A stretch of 64,000 bases of DNA, from NCBI GenBank assembly GCA_003868215.1, contig QWDQ01000007.1, forward strand, positions 62,001-126,000, written 5' to 3'. The DNA is from Pseudophaeomoniella oleicola. Lineage: Eukaryota > Ascomycota > Eurotiomycetes > Phaeomoniellales > Phaeomoniellaceae. Position numbers and translations under genes: made by a program. The notes beneath the pieces were generated by a model. That model searched no databases, was not told the origin of the DNA, and saw only the letters and a list, made by a program, of their open reading frames with translations. Positions 10,861 through 21,730 of this stretch are shown here, in pieces; the first letter of the stretch is position 1, and every line of letters begins with the position of its first letter.

Positions 10861-13428
10861 ATGAAAAATACTCCTCTCACCGACCCTGCCGAGGGGGATT
10901 CATCACTTGCGCAGTGGCGCGAGCTAGCACCTTTGGATAGAACACTCAGTCGAGGACAAAGAACGAGGCCTCCTGAACCCCTCAAGAACACCAATTGTGT
11001 CACCACCGGGCCACTCGATCCCCAGCCAAATCTTGCCAGACGGCGTTCTCGTAACAGCTTCATAGGCTTCTTCGGGAGGTCGAAATCGGTTAGAGCTTCT
11101 GCAAGCACCGGTCAGCTGAATGTCGTAACGGAGGAGCCCAATGAGACAAGGGAGCGCTCGCGATCAGCCCTCAGGAGTTCTCCCCACGGACCTCAGGTCT
11201 CCGCGCTCCTGAGTCCTGTATCAACACGCAGCGGCCAGTCCTCGAAAGTAAGCCGCAGCAGATCCGTCAAGAGCCCACGGTCAGCATCCATGGATCCACC
11301 GCCGTTGTTCCAAGCGTATCCTCAATCAGTCAAACATACAACTTTAACAGTCCCAGTTCTTGAAGCAGATTTCATTTTGAAAGCACAGAAAGCCGCTGCA
11401 AACTCTGTTGCTGATTTCACCAACGAAGGTTCAGACGATCCCCACGCTGAAGGAATACAACAGAAACAAGAGGAGATGGAGAGGCGACATAGACGGAGAA
11501 TGACTGGATCACTGAGCAAGTCCGACTGGGCTCGAAAGATATATGTCCTCGTCACTTCTGGTTACATACTGCAATATGCCGACAACGGCACGTTCGATCG
11601 ATTACCGGAGAGGATGATGCGCTTACAAAAGGACTCAGCCGTATTCGTCAGTGACGCCATACCAGGAAGACCATATGTACTCCAAATATCTCAATGCTCG
11701 ACGAGCAACGGAGAAGTCATGCTAGACTCGTCGAAAACTATCTTCTCGAAGATTGGTATTCGCACGGCTGACTCAAGGCGTATAACCAGCAACTTCTTAC
11801 TTATATTCGAGACCCCTGAAGAGATGCAATCCTGGCTGGTAATCGTCCGTCGAGAGATTGAGTCCCTCGGCGGCGAGATCCGGCCGCGCTCGCCTTCTCA
11901 ACCCATAATTTCGCAGCCTGTACTCCAACACAAATTGAGCGAACGATTTCTAGTAACTAGAGACGCAAATCGGCTTTCCAGAATGGACGCATCGAATGAG
12001 ACATCCAAGGTTATGGGCTTTGCCTCCAGCCAACAAACTAGTTCAGAAAACATGTCACCATTAGCAGTCCACCCTGGCTATTCTGATAGACAAAGAACAT
12101 CCTTCGCTCCGACCGAAACGCCTTCGTTATCAACATCGGCTACTTCACTTGATCTCGAAGAAGCCCAGGAGTCTCGTCAATCGGTCTTTATCCAGGAGAA
12201 CCAGCGCCATAGTACTTGTTATTCTCGACCAACCTCCTCAGTCTCGGGTAGTTATAATTTCACTCTACCAGACCTTGCACCCTTCGACTATCCCGACCCT
12301 CCTCATGCACTTCACGCACAAGTATTATCGATGCAAGCATGCATTCCAGATCATGTCTCTGAACATTTCGAGAACAATGGCAGGCCGAAGCTTCAAATTG
12401 ACGTAACTAGGACATCTGTCGTGCCCCCTAACTTCAGTGTGCCATCGTTCAGTCGGAGGTTTTCTCCAGCAACTTCCCCATCTCCTTCAAGTCCGTCCCG
12501 CTCTACAAGGACATCCCAGGATTTCCCAGACCGCAGGCCGATGTCACGGGCAGCTATAGACTTTGATTTTGGGGAACCCGGGCCAGTGTCTATCATTGAC
12601 GAGTTGCCGTCGTCATCAACAATCATTGCTCCTCCCCTCTCAACTCGTGGGTCCAGGTTGTCAACCAATTTCACTGCAGGCCCCATTCATTTATCAACTT
12701 CATGTATAGCGACGGCAGATGCTGACGTCAAGGACGATTGGGTTACCTCCAATAAAGGCAGAGACTTGTCTCAGGGTCTGGCCGAACCATCAGGCGAGAT
12801 AATCCGTCCACAACGCCACTCATCCTTGCAGCATGCGCGGCGGGGTGGCCCCATGGAAATCTTGTCTCCTCCAACAACGCAATTGCCGACGTTACCGACC
12901 GAAGTCGATTCTGGCCCCAGAGATACCCCTAGATTCGCCGCATCGACACTGGCAGATCGTGCATTCCAGAACCAGCAGTTGCCCTCTGGATTACGCCATC
13001 GTCGGGACAGCGTACAGGCTGTACCGCGCTCTTACAAACCCTCCTCTTGGGAAAGAGAAATCAACGGCCCCGCTGGCTACATGTATCGCGGTCCAAGTGC
13101 TCCTCTTGTGAATCAATCACCCGATAACTCAAGCAGTATGACGGCGCTACGTCGGGTGCCTTTGACAGTTACTCCCCGAAAATCAATGCCAGATCTTATG
13201 GCTCTCGGGCCGCCTGCTCCTCCGCCTAATTGTCCTCTCCCAGCTCTACCGCCTGGTCTACTATCCTCAGCGCAACACAAAACCAAACTTCGGACAAGAC
13301 CGTCATTGAATTTACCGCGGGTCCTGCACAGTGGAACAGACTTCGTCTCTCCCTCGCATGCGCAGTCTCTGCAACGTCAGGATAGGGATTACATCCGAAG
13401 CACGAGATCCAGAGTACCAGTACGTTGA
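10861..13428 (+). CDS. PH-domain protein with long disordered tail
   Basis: A single uninterrupted reading frame of 855 residues. A basic Ser-rich leader (RRRSRNSFIGFFGRSKSV) precedes a helical stretch (KQEEMERRHRRRM) and a pleckstrin-homology domain at about residues 205-336: strands TGSLSKSDWARKIYVLV and GYILQYAD, then a long middle, ending with FETPEEMQSWLVIVRREIE, which contains the expected Trp in the C-terminal helix. Such domains bind phosphoinositides or proteins at membranes. The remaining 500 residues are Ser/Pro rich with many SP/TP sites and proline runs (PPAPPPNCPLPALPPG), typical of a phosphorylated scaffold and possible SH3 ligand. Similar PH proteins are conserved in filamentous ascomycetes without an assigned function. 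The start is the first ATG in frame, directly after a stop-containing leader. Confidence 0.85.
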   Translation: MKNTPLTDPAEGDSSLAQWRELAPLDRTLSRGQRTRPPEPLKNTNCVTTGPLDPQPNLARRRSRNSFIGFFGRSKSVRASASTGQLNVVTEEPNETRERSRSALRSSPHGPQVSALLSPVSTRSGQSSKVSRSRSVKSPRSASMDPPPLFQAYPQSVKHTTLTVPVLEADFILKAQKAAANSVADFTNEGSDDPHAEGIQQKQEEMERRHRRRMTGSLSKSDWARKIYVLVTSGYILQYADNGTFDRLPERMMRLQKDSAVFVSDAIPGRPYVLQISQCSTSNGEVMLDSSKTIFSKIGIRTADSRRITSNFLLIFETPEEMQSWLVIVRREIESLGGEIRPRSPSQPIISQPVLQHKLSERFLVTRDANRLSRMDASNETSKVMGFASSQQTSSENMSPLAVHPGYSDRQRTSFAPTETPSLSTSATSLDLEEAQESRQSVFIQENQRHSTCYSRPTSSVSGSYNFTLPDLAPFDYPDPPHALHAQVLSMQACIPDHVSEHFENNGRPKLQIDVTRTSVVPPNFSVPSFSRRFSPATSPSPSSPSRSTRTSQDFPDRRPMSRAAIDFDFGEPGPVSIIDELPSSSTIIAPPLSTRGSRLSTNFTAGPIHLSTSCIATADADVKDDWVTSNKGRDLSQGLAEPSGEIIRPQRHSSLQHARRGGPMEILSPPTTQLPTLPTEVDSGPRDTPRFAASTLADRAFQNQQLPSGLRHRRDSVQAVPRSYKPSSWEREINGPAGYMYRGPSAPLVNQSPDNSSSMTALRRVPLTVTPRKSMPDLMALGPPAPPPNCPLPALPPGLLSSAQHKTKLRTRPSLNLPRVLHSGTDFVSPSHAQSLQRQDRDYIRSTRSRVPVR

Positions 13429-14289
13429 AAGAGCGGCTGAACATGTGTCCCGTTTTTCGGAAACGGATTGCTCACCACATCTGCATCTCCTGCTCTTCTC
13501 TTCTTGTATTGCTACACACTTTCAACACTTACTGACCGACCGAGTCTCTTTTTATATGCCTTTGAAATCTCCTTCCTTCTCTCGCCTTCCAACGAAGCCC
13601 TTTTATTTGTGGACTCATGTGTTAACGATGTATATTGTGAATGAAAAAGACAAGTTTCGGGACTGCAACCCATATCTCCTTGATGTTTTATTGGTTTTTT
13701 TGGAACTGAGGGTATAATCAAAAGTTCGGAAACTTTCGATGTGACAAGACACATGTATCATTATTTTATTTTGCTTTACCGCCGTCTTTCGCTCCCGTCA
13801 CTCAGTCAGGTGGTGTACGAAATTTTCCTTTCTTGTCAGGAATTGAAAGACAAGTAGAGGACTTGTGCTTTCGGTCGACGCCACTCTCCACAACTAGCTG
13901 TAACATAGATGAAGGGCTGTGCCAATAGTTGAGCTTGAATGCGTATTCCCAACCAAGACTTCCAAGTAGACCCAAAGCTCTGCGTCAATGGATAGCAGTC
14001 TTCCTCGCTAAAAGCGCTTCCTGAACGGGCTTGCTCGGTCTTTGCGTCCGGTTTTGACTATCTCAAAGAGCTTGTGCATCCTAATGCTCTGGTTGTCTCG
14101 GCTTCCCTGGCTTTCCCAGCCATCAGGCACGTAAGCTTCGCGCTTTTCACCCTTCGTCACTGCATTCTAGACAAGCAGCGGATATGTAAATCAGTAGCTG
14201 ATGTACCGACGCACAAAGAAGTCTGACAGCCTCAAGTGTCCAAGCACGAGTCAACAGCTGCGCATATTAAAACTCTCCATGTAGCCCTT
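13429..14289. other. Convergent intergenic region
   Basis: Lies between the ends of the rightward PH-domain gene and the leftward AP-3 sigma gene, so it should hold both transcript 3' ends. T-rich stretches near 13690-13780 could serve in 3' end formation. No gene, RNA or repeat was seen. Confidence 0.45.
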
Positions 14290-14955
14290 TCACCGCCATC
14301 CACTACCTATGCCACTGAAACCCAATGACGCCGCCATTCCCCTTCCAACGCTACCCACACTACCGAGGCCTTTGCCGGCATCCCTGCCGATACTCCCCTC
14401 ATTCACAGCCCTTCTCCTACCCTTGCCCCCTTCAACAGCCCTCACTCCTTCCACGATCTTCTCCGTACTCGTCTCGACCACGACGCCGCCCACGATCATC
14501 TCCGCCAACACAGCATGTAGCGTCTCGAAGCCAAAGATCAAGTCCAATTCACACACGTTCTCGAAGAGACGATCCAGCGCTTCCACGAAGACCTGGATGA
14601 AATCTAGCAGCGCCAAGGGTGACTCGGTGGACGTCGAGATGACGATGAAGTACAGCGTCGCATAATGTCGATAGGTTACTTGGGTGGGTGCGTCGGAGTG
14701 GCCGTCGGAATCCGCTGCCGAAGGGGCGAGGAGGGGTGGGAGCGGGAGGAAATTGCAAGCAGAGGATGCGCGGATGGAAACTAAGTGGAAGATTTGAGAC
14801 AGCAGGGACTGTTGGGTGGCGGTATCCTGGAGGGAAGAATGAAGTTAACTGTACTGCCCTGCAAGGTGCTATGCGAGAAAACTTACGAGTTGTGTATAGA
14901 ACTTGGTCAGTCGGGGTTGCCCGCTGTTGTTGAAGACGAGCACAGCGTTGATCAT
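14290..14955 (-). CDS. APS3: AP-3 adaptor complex sigma subunit
   Basis: Small subunit of the AP-3 coat that carries cargo from the Golgi or endosome straight to the vacuole. Two exons, 14955-14887 and 14826-14290, with a 60-nt intron, give 201 residues. The N-terminus MINAVLVFNNSGQPRLTKFY and the block YATLYFIVISTSTESPLAL, then FVEALDRLFENVCELDLIF, are diagnostic for sigma-3 adaptins. An insertion of about 25 Pro/Ala/Asp/Ser-rich residues (near PPLLAPSAADSDGHSD) splits the longin fold, as in other fungal sigma-3 chains, and the C-terminus has a Gly/Ser-rich tail of about 45 residues beyond the fold. The frame shifts seen by simple ORF calling disappear once the intron is removed. It is divergent from the EngB-type GTPase gene, with 312 bp between their start codons. 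Confidence 0.95.
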
Positions 14956-15267
14956 GATGCGGGTATTTGAGTGTTACAGAATGCCATTCGAGCAGCGCTC
15001 ACTCTGTTATGCATTCAAACTGTCATGGTGTTCTCCAAGTTACACGGCGTCAATTACGCGGTTCGATGTTTCATAGGGCTGAGAGATAGATGCACGATCA
15101 TCTAACGTCGTTGGGAATCCTCGGCAAAGTTGCCTGAAGCTTCCTGACCTCCGCGGCGAGACTTTTATTTTTGGACGAGATATGACGGCAACGATCACGA
15201 AGTATAAATATTTTTGAAGTGCAGCTGGTCAGGGAACTGACTTGAAACGAAGACTGCATCCACAGGT
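14956..15267. promoter_or_regulatory. Divergent promoter between APS3 and the EngB-type GTPase
   Basis: 312 bp separate the two start codons. A TATAAATA sequence near 15203-15210 lies about 60 bp upstream of the GTPase ATG and may be a TATA element for it. Nothing else specific is visible. Confidence 0.45.
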
Positions 15268-17058
15268 ATGCTACCTTCGACATGTCCAGCATGCCGCCAC
15301 AGCTTACGCTTACGCCTACACTGGAAGGTCGCAGTATTGCAACGACGCAGATATAGCGCGCAACAAGACCCCCCGTCAAATAATGAAGAAGAATCACCAG
15401 ATTATAGCACCCTGCTTCGTGGCGCGAACAGTTTCTTCCAAAAGTACAAAGCCAAACCCTCTTGGGTGGGATCGGAATGGCGCAAATTGAGGACTTCGAC
15501 CGTGCCAGAGGTTGCGTTCGTCGGAACCACGAACGTCGGCAAGTCTAGTCTCATCAACAAACTAGCTGGGGAGGAGATATGTAATATAGGTCCAACTCCT
15601 GGAAAAACAAGAGAGTTGAGGGCTTATGCATTCACTGCTAGGAAATCATGGGGTGGAGCAGGCCGTGGTGGAGAAATGGACGACAAGTTCGCATTACTCG
15701 ATACTCCAGGGTATGGCTTCGCCGGTGACAAGGTCGATGGTGACTCGATTGTTCGATATCTCCTACGTCGCCAGCAACTGCGAAAAGTGTTCGTCTGTAT
15801 GGATGTCGGAAAGGAGAAGAGATCGCGAGAGATCAGTACTTTGGCGCTCCTGCGGGAGTTCGATATACCTTTTCAGATTATACTCACCAAGGTCGATAAG
15901 CTATACCCAAATCCTTCTCAGACTGAGCAAATGTCCGTGAAAACGAACTTCGCAACTATGTTCAATGCATCTGGGCTGGCACATAGAGAGCAGACAAAAA
16001 ATGGGACGACGAGTAATCCCTTTTCCGGAGCTCGGCAATCTACTGGGCGATATGACCCAATTCTCCCTGAGGATGTGCTCCTGACCGGCAATGTATGGAA
16101 CAATAGAGGGAAACGCATGATCGATGAGGTTAGATGGGCCGTATTGGTAGCTACACGTTGTGATCGTTTCGTCAATCGCCTTACCGGCGAACTGAGGGAT
16201 GCCCCTTCTAGAGCAGATGCGGCATCCTTGTTGACCTCCCGAACGCTTCAGGAGATCCCAGGTCTGTCTCGGATGCAGAACATGAATATCATGGATGGCT
16301 GGAGCAGCGATCGTGAAACAGGAGATCAGCCAGTGCCTAGAAGAGCTTCTCGGGGAGGTGGGGAGCCACAGTCTTTCAATTCAGCCAATGCAGCAGTCGA
16401 CGCAGAAATGGGACTGCCGGACTTAGCAGAAGCAGATGAGAAGCCTCATCGCAGTACTTCGATCGCTGAGGATGAAGAACCGTCCAGAAAAGGATCTACT
16501 CAAGATGTGCAAGGGGATCATACCGCTAGGCTCAGCGCAGTCGATCAGTTTCTCTCCAGTGAAGAAGTACGGCCCAAGAAAGAAGCTCTGCCCAAGAAGG
16601 AGCCGAGTCCCAAGAAGGACACGGTTTACAAAAAGGAGACGGTGCAAAGTCCGCGCGCAGTCCTTTCCAGAAAAGTTGGCACAGCCAGACGTGTGACATC
16701 GAGCAGGAAGCCGTCCGCGTCGACTCGTGACGAAGACTTCCTCTTATCTAGACTCGTTACGCCTGCGAGTCCAGCAAGCACATCTGCCTCCCGCAATTCA
16801 CCCACCAATAGCTCTCCCTCGAACACTTCCGCTCCCGGAACTTCTTCCACTATCTCTTCTCCTTCTGCACAAGGAGTCGACCCAAAAGTCATCAGATTCA
16901 TCCCCACCCGTCTCGCCCACGACGACGACAACGACAACGACGAAATGCCGAAGCCGATAACCGCCAGCTCTGATAAACCAAACCACCAGCGAGCCCGGGC
17001 AATCGCCATGAGAAGGCATCGTAAGAAAACGTCAACTTCGTCGCCGCCATCGTCCTAG
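15268..17058 (+). CDS. EngB/YihA-type GTPase, probably mitochondrial, with long C-terminal extension
   Basis: Relatives (bacterial EngB/YsxC, yeast Mrx8) are GTPases linked to ribosome assembly or mitochondrial translation. One exon, 596 residues. The Arg-rich, acid-free start (CRHSLRLRLHWK...RRRYSAQ) looks like a mitochondrial presequence. G-domain motifs: G1 GTTNVGKSS near residues 86-94, G2 around TPGKTR, G3 DTPGYG, G4 TKVDK. The GxxNxGKSS form of G1 and the GPTPGKTR switch are typical of EngB. After the core (about residue 320) comes a 275-residue low-complexity tail absent from bacterial EngB: acidic and basic blocks, four to five KKE/KKD repeats (PKKEALPKKEPSPKKD) and a Ser/Thr/Asn-rich end. 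The tail is in the same frame without splice signals, so it looks real. Its role is unknown. Confidence 0.9.
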   Translation: MLPSTCPACRHSLRLRLHWKVAVLQRRRYSAQQDPPSNNEEESPDYSTLLRGANSFFQKYKAKPSWVGSEWRKLRTSTVPEVAFVGTTNVGKSSLINKLAGEEICNIGPTPGKTRELRAYAFTARKSWGGAGRGGEMDDKFALLDTPGYGFAGDKVDGDSIVRYLLRRQQLRKVFVCMDVGKEKRSREISTLALLREFDIPFQIILTKVDKLYPNPSQTEQMSVKTNFATMFNASGLAHREQTKNGTTSNPFSGARQSTGRYDPILPEDVLLTGNVWNNRGKRMIDEVRWAVLVATRCDRFVNRLTGELRDAPSRADAASLLTSRTLQEIPGLSRMQNMNIMDGWSSDRETGDQPVPRRASRGGGEPQSFNSANAAVDAEMGLPDLAEADEKPHRSTSIAEDEEPSRKGSTQDVQGDHTARLSAVDQFLSSEEVRPKKEALPKKEPSPKKDTVYKKETVQSPRAVLSRKVGTARRVTSSRKPSASTRDEDFLLSRLVTPASPASTSASRNSPTNSSPSNTSAPGTSSTISSPSAQGVDPKVIRFIPTRLAHDDDNDNDEMPKPITASSDKPNHQRARAIAMRRHRKKTSTSSPPSS

Positions 17059-18287
17059 ATGAGATGAGCGAGAAAAGAACTACAGTAACAATATCAATGA
17101 ATGAATACCTTTGTCAGGAGGGGGGGGGTTTGTAACATCATGTATTTAAATCAGATAGGTAATTATTACTGTACCAATCTTATTACCTAGGTACTATCTC
17201 CATTTCCTTTCCAATATTTATCACCGGTGTGCAGAAATGGATGTAGTAGGTGTGTAGTAATATCCCTCTCTCTCTCTTCTTCAAGACCTTCACACACTTC
17301 ACCCCCCCCCCCTTTTCAAACTTCTTCTTCTCCTTCTCCTTCTCATCCTTCTTCTCACCACCACCATCAACCACTAGCAGCGGCTAATTACCTAGTATCT
17401 CTTAATACATTTATCTTTTCATCTCTAGGTAAACTAACTTACCGTCTCAAATCCAGTAAGTATCCAGTATCCAGTATCCAGTCTCCTGTCAAATCGATTT
17501 TACACGCATACCAGGTAGGTACCTACCGACCTAGGTATCTACCTTAGATACCTGTACAGGGCGTGGCGTGGTACACTCTTACTATTCAGAATCGAACAAC
17601 GGTCCTTTCTCTCTCATTGTGTGTTGAGGACTCACGTTTACGTTTATGTTTTATGACGGCCCTTTTTTAAGAACAACTACGGATTAATCCTGCAGTTGCA
17701 TATCTGCGTGCTTGCTTGTTATTCAATGAACTTGAGATGAACAGATATTAAAATAACTTCCCAGCGTGATAGAACCGGACAGACAGACATAAGAGTAATA
17801 ATCTCCTCATGAAAAGAAACAGAAAAAGGGCACCGACGGGGTACTTCAGGTCCCGTAAATCTGAAGCCCGAAAGATAGAGAGATACATCAAAGATGACGC
17901 CTACTTGAGCCCGTTTTGCTAGCGAACCGGCTAGCTGACTTCCAAAGTCTCCAGACGCCCTGGCCAAACATAGCGGATGGGGTATCAGAGGGATGGTGTG
18001 GAGGCAATTACGCATGGTTTGATGCCCGAACGCATGCATAACGTAGATGGGGGTAGCGGGGGTGAGATACAGTGCCACAGAAAAATACATTTCTTTCGTA
18101 AGAATTGAGACGGACACTTCGAAGATCATGGATCCTAAAAGACCCCTTTCCTTCTCGTCCAGCCATTTCAAGAATGTCGTCAGTTCGGTAGTCGTAAAAT
18201 ATGATTGCGCTTTCATTTCGATGATTGGGTACCAGTAAAGGCAGTCGCTAAAAAGCATTTGCACTTTTATTTCTCATGGTTATGACA
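17059..18287. other. Convergent intergenic region with homopolymers and short repeats
   Basis: Lies between the rightward GTPase gene and the leftward CDC4-like gene. It contains a G run near 17120, a C run near 17301-17312, CT-rich and CTT-rich DNA at 17263-17360, three tandem TATCCAG units at 17461-17481 and an AGGTAGGTACCTACC palindrome at 17513-17527. The 181-codon open frame on the minus strand at 17719-18264 has no recognisable domain and lies in the expected 3' region of the CDC4-like gene. Confidence 0.5.
17461..17481. repeat. Three tandem TATCCAG units
   Basis: Three perfect 7-nt units, preceded by a degenerate one (AATCCAG), immediately upstream of a GGTACC-centred palindrome. Too short and without spacers to be a CRISPR-type array. 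Confidence 0.8.
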
Positions 18288-21200
18288 TTAATTGTGGGTG
18301 TCCAGGTCGATAACTCCATCCATTTGCTCTGGTAACTCTTCCCCGTTGATGTCGACAACTATACGTCTTCCACGGTCCTTCTCAGTCACACCATCTCTCG
18401 AAGCGCCAAAGTCAAGAACCTTTGATCAAGTATTAGCATCGGGGTGATCAATCATTGTGTTAGCATAACAACGTACCTCAACGTAAGTCATATTCTCCCT
18501 CTGGACTGCAGCAACACATCTTCTGTCATTGAATTTCACTTGCCAGACTCCGGTAAGGTCTGTCAGAAGATCCTTAACACATTCCCCTGTCTTGACGTTC
18601 CACATCTTCAGTGTTCTGTCAGACCCTGATATCACCTTTTGCCCATCATGTTGAAAACAAGTGATTGCTCCCGTGTGTGCACTGAGTGTGGCTTTGCACT
18701 GTCCATTTTCTGGATCCCAGATTCGGAGGGTAGAGTCTGCAGCAGCAGAAACGAGACGTTCCGAATTAAGATCCAATAGCCCCACCAGAGAGGCGTGTCC
18801 ATCGAGAGTGTAGATGCATGTCCCAGTTTCGAGTGACCAAATCTTGACAAGGTTGTCCATTGAGCCGCTGATGCAACGATTGCGGGAGTGGTCAAGCACT
18901 ACGCTGTAGACTTTCTGCGAGTGGCCTTGTAGCCTATGAAGAACCTCTCCGGTCGAGATCTTCCAGACACGTACAGTAGTATCATAGCTACCACTAACGA
19001 GAGTGTCTCCGTGCGCAGCAATTGCTCGTACGGAATGCCCGTGGCCGGAGAGGATCCGAACAAAATAGGGATTGTCGGCATCCTCCAGAGGAGCGCCAGC
19101 GGCGAAATAGTAAGGATCTCCAGGTTGGGGTAGCCGCCAGACGCGAAGATTAGAATCACGTGATCCGGTGATAATCAATGGCTGCTTCGGCATCATGATC
19201 TCCTGTCCATCGGCAGTCTCGCCGACCTTCGTTGGCAACAGTATCTGCAGGCAACGCACCGTGGAAGTATGTCCTTGGAAGACGTGTGTCTGTCTACCTC
19301 TTTCGACATCCCATACCCTAACAGATCGATCCGTGGATCCAGAAACGAGGATGTTGCCTTCGTACTGTAGAGCCCAGACTCCTCCTTCATGACCCTGAAG
19401 CGTTGCGCGAAGAGCCCCTGTCTTCGTATCGTATACGTTGATATTCGTATCGTCGCTTCCAGTTATGATCTTATCCGTGTCAAACTGCAGGCACGTGACC
19501 ACGTGTCGATCGTGAGCGCGGAAGGCGATATGTCGCGGTTTCACATCTTCGTCCATCCAGCTTTTGCGAATGACATAGTGGCGTCGATAGAGCGATTTGA
19601 AAAGATGCATATCCTTAAGCGAAGGGAAGTCCACTTGTGGGTATGGAACGGCTAGCGACGCTGCATTGGCAGCGTTGTATGGGCCTTCTCGGTTGGACAG
19701 CTGGCTGAGCAAAGAGACGGGTTGCAGCAAGTCACTTTCATCTTGAGTATCCCGTCTCTTCGCCTGCTTGCTACGGCCGGATGCTTTCATGGCGGCTTTC
19801 CGCTTTGGCCTTCGATTTGCTGTGCCAGCTAACGCATTGAGGGTCTGTCGCTGGATAGACGGCGGCACATGCGGAGTCGTTGGACGAGAGACATCGCTGT
19901 CCGATCGGTTTGTAGGAGCGCTGATATCACGTTCCCAACCTTCACAGCCAGATGGATCTTGCCAGCCCCAGCCCTCTACAATGGCCCGTTTCAATTCTCC
20001 CTCGGCTAGAATGAAACCGTCCTTATCAAAGAGTCCTTTCCAAGCCTTTTCATCGGTGTTGATAATGTGTCTCCACTTCTTAGAGACCTGCGATGCACGG
20101 CACAGGCTTTGGGCATCCAGATATTTCAATATGTTGAGACTGAGTTCCGTCGGCAACAAACCAAGGAAGTCGCATTTCAAGGCTGGATTAACGACATCTG
20201 CGACAACTTGCAATGCCGTTTTGGGGCACCTTCGAAGGAGTTGGTGCATGACCCAACCTTTGAGTTCGTCAGGTATTGACTCGAAGAGTTCCAGCATGGC
20301 AGGTATGTCATTGAACGGCATATTCCTCGCCGCAGCATTCACACCCTTCAGTTCCCCTAGGGCTGGACTCCGTCTGCACGCAGCCAATGATGCTCTTGAA
20401 GGAGTTTCGCTCAAATAGATACCATAATCTTCAACATCAGCATCCTGTTGGGCTGTCTGGTCTGAAGATGAATCTGTATCTGCGAAATAGCCACCACCGA
20501 TCCGAATGCTTGCAGCTGCTGTAATGGGTGACAGACTCGGACTAGGAAGACTTCCATCCTGTCCGGACGCACTCTCTGTATTCGTCAGACGCGAAGGTAC
20601 GGACGACAAATTGCCACGTCCCGCAGGTCGACTGAACAGTATCTCATCATCGTCTTGAATGGGTGGTGTGGGAACCACGTTTTCCGGCAGAGGTCCGCGT
20701 TGGCTGTAATTCTGCTGAAAGTATGGTTTAATGCTCGAAGGCGTCGACAATGTATTAGTCTTCAATCTTCGAAGTTGTCGCATGTCGGCCCTCGGGGGGT
20801 TCTCTTGGGTACTGCCAGTGTTGACCTCCCCTGCGAAGGTCTGTTGACGACCGTGTTTGCCGGAAAGCGTATCACCGCTAAACATGTTGTCTAGTTTCCT
20901 TTTGTTCTTCCTTATATCATTGTTATTGTGTCTCTCGCTAGCTGGTGGTGTGGTAGGGCTCGTAGGGCTCGTAGGACCAGAGTCAATAACGTCGTCCGTA
21001 TGCCCTGGGCTTGTGGGACCAAGGCCAAGAACGTCGTCTGCATATCCCGAACATCCTCCACTGGATGACTTCGCAATGCGTGCCTTACTCTCCATTGCTT
21101 TGTGTATTGCAAGACCGTTCTTGCCTTCGCTTTTTATGGTATCGTAGGGTCGCTTGTAGCTACCGGCGCTTGTATACGGATCGAAACTTCCAGTCAGGGT

Positions 21201-21730
21201 GGAGAGAGAATGATTATCCCTATGATTGAACGTCTTAACGTTCTTTACACTACCTCTAGACAGTTCGAGTCTTTGGCTTTCTTGCTGGTACTGGATTATG
21301 TCAGCGAGGCACTCGGAATATGCGGCATCGGCGTGATACTGACCTGTTCCAACGCCATGCTAGTGTCTTCAGCTTCCGTGAAGATTGTTTTCCTTCCATC
21401 GATCTCAAATGGTATCTTTTTCAACGATGAAGGCGTTGGCGTGTTAGCCAAAGGGTACATTTTTGGGTCAAGGTTCTGTCTTGGGCGTGGCATGATGAAA
21501 GGCGGAAACCGTGTAGTAGTCGTCGTAGTGGTGGTGACCACGGTTGTTTGAGTAGCTGGTGCAAACTGGAATTGACCAAGAACATTTTCCGCCTGTCCCT
21601 GCTGCCGGCTCTTGCTATCCATAGCAAGAGGCTGGCTTATTGTTCGGTCTTGTTTGGAGTCGACAAGAGATCCAATGTCCAGTCCCTCAGTTTTGAATAT
21701 GGCCTCATCATCCAAAACAGCAGCCGCCAT
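18288..21730 (-). CDS. F-box/WD40 protein, CDC4/Pop1 type (SCF ubiquitin ligase substrate receptor)
   Basis: Cdc4-type proteins hold phosphorylated substrates such as CDK inhibitors for ubiquitination by the SCF ligase. Three exons: 21730-21344, 21290-18477 and 18419-18288, with introns of 53 and 57 nt, giving 1110 residues. Order: about 430 disordered residues with Ser/Thr/Pro-rich segments; a helical dimerisation-like segment (MLELFESIPDELKGWVMHQL); an F-box near residues 500-545 (LLPTELSLNILKYLDAQ); a basic linker with RRPKRKAAMK and KQAKRRD; then seven or eight WD40 repeats from about 725 to 1060, with GSDDTNINVYD, GSTDRSVRVWD, GSYDTTVRVWK and GSMDNLVKIW. The last exon gives the family ending EVLDFG plus an acidic tail. 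The linker after the F-box (DKDGFILAEGELK) is typical of fungal Cdc4 orthologues, so this is more likely Cdc4 than the sulphur regulator SconB/Met30. The start is the ATG giving MAAAVLDDEAIF. Confidence 0.9.

Noticed and set aside
17461-17481. TATCCAG tandem repeat considered as a CRISPR-like array
   Set aside because: Units are 7 nt with no spacers, and the genome is eukaryotic.
17719-18264. 181-codon minus-strand open frame just downstream of the CDC4-like gene
   Set aside because: It starts 24 bp after the CDC4-like stop on the same strand, has no recognisable domain, and most simply lies in that gene's 3' UTR.
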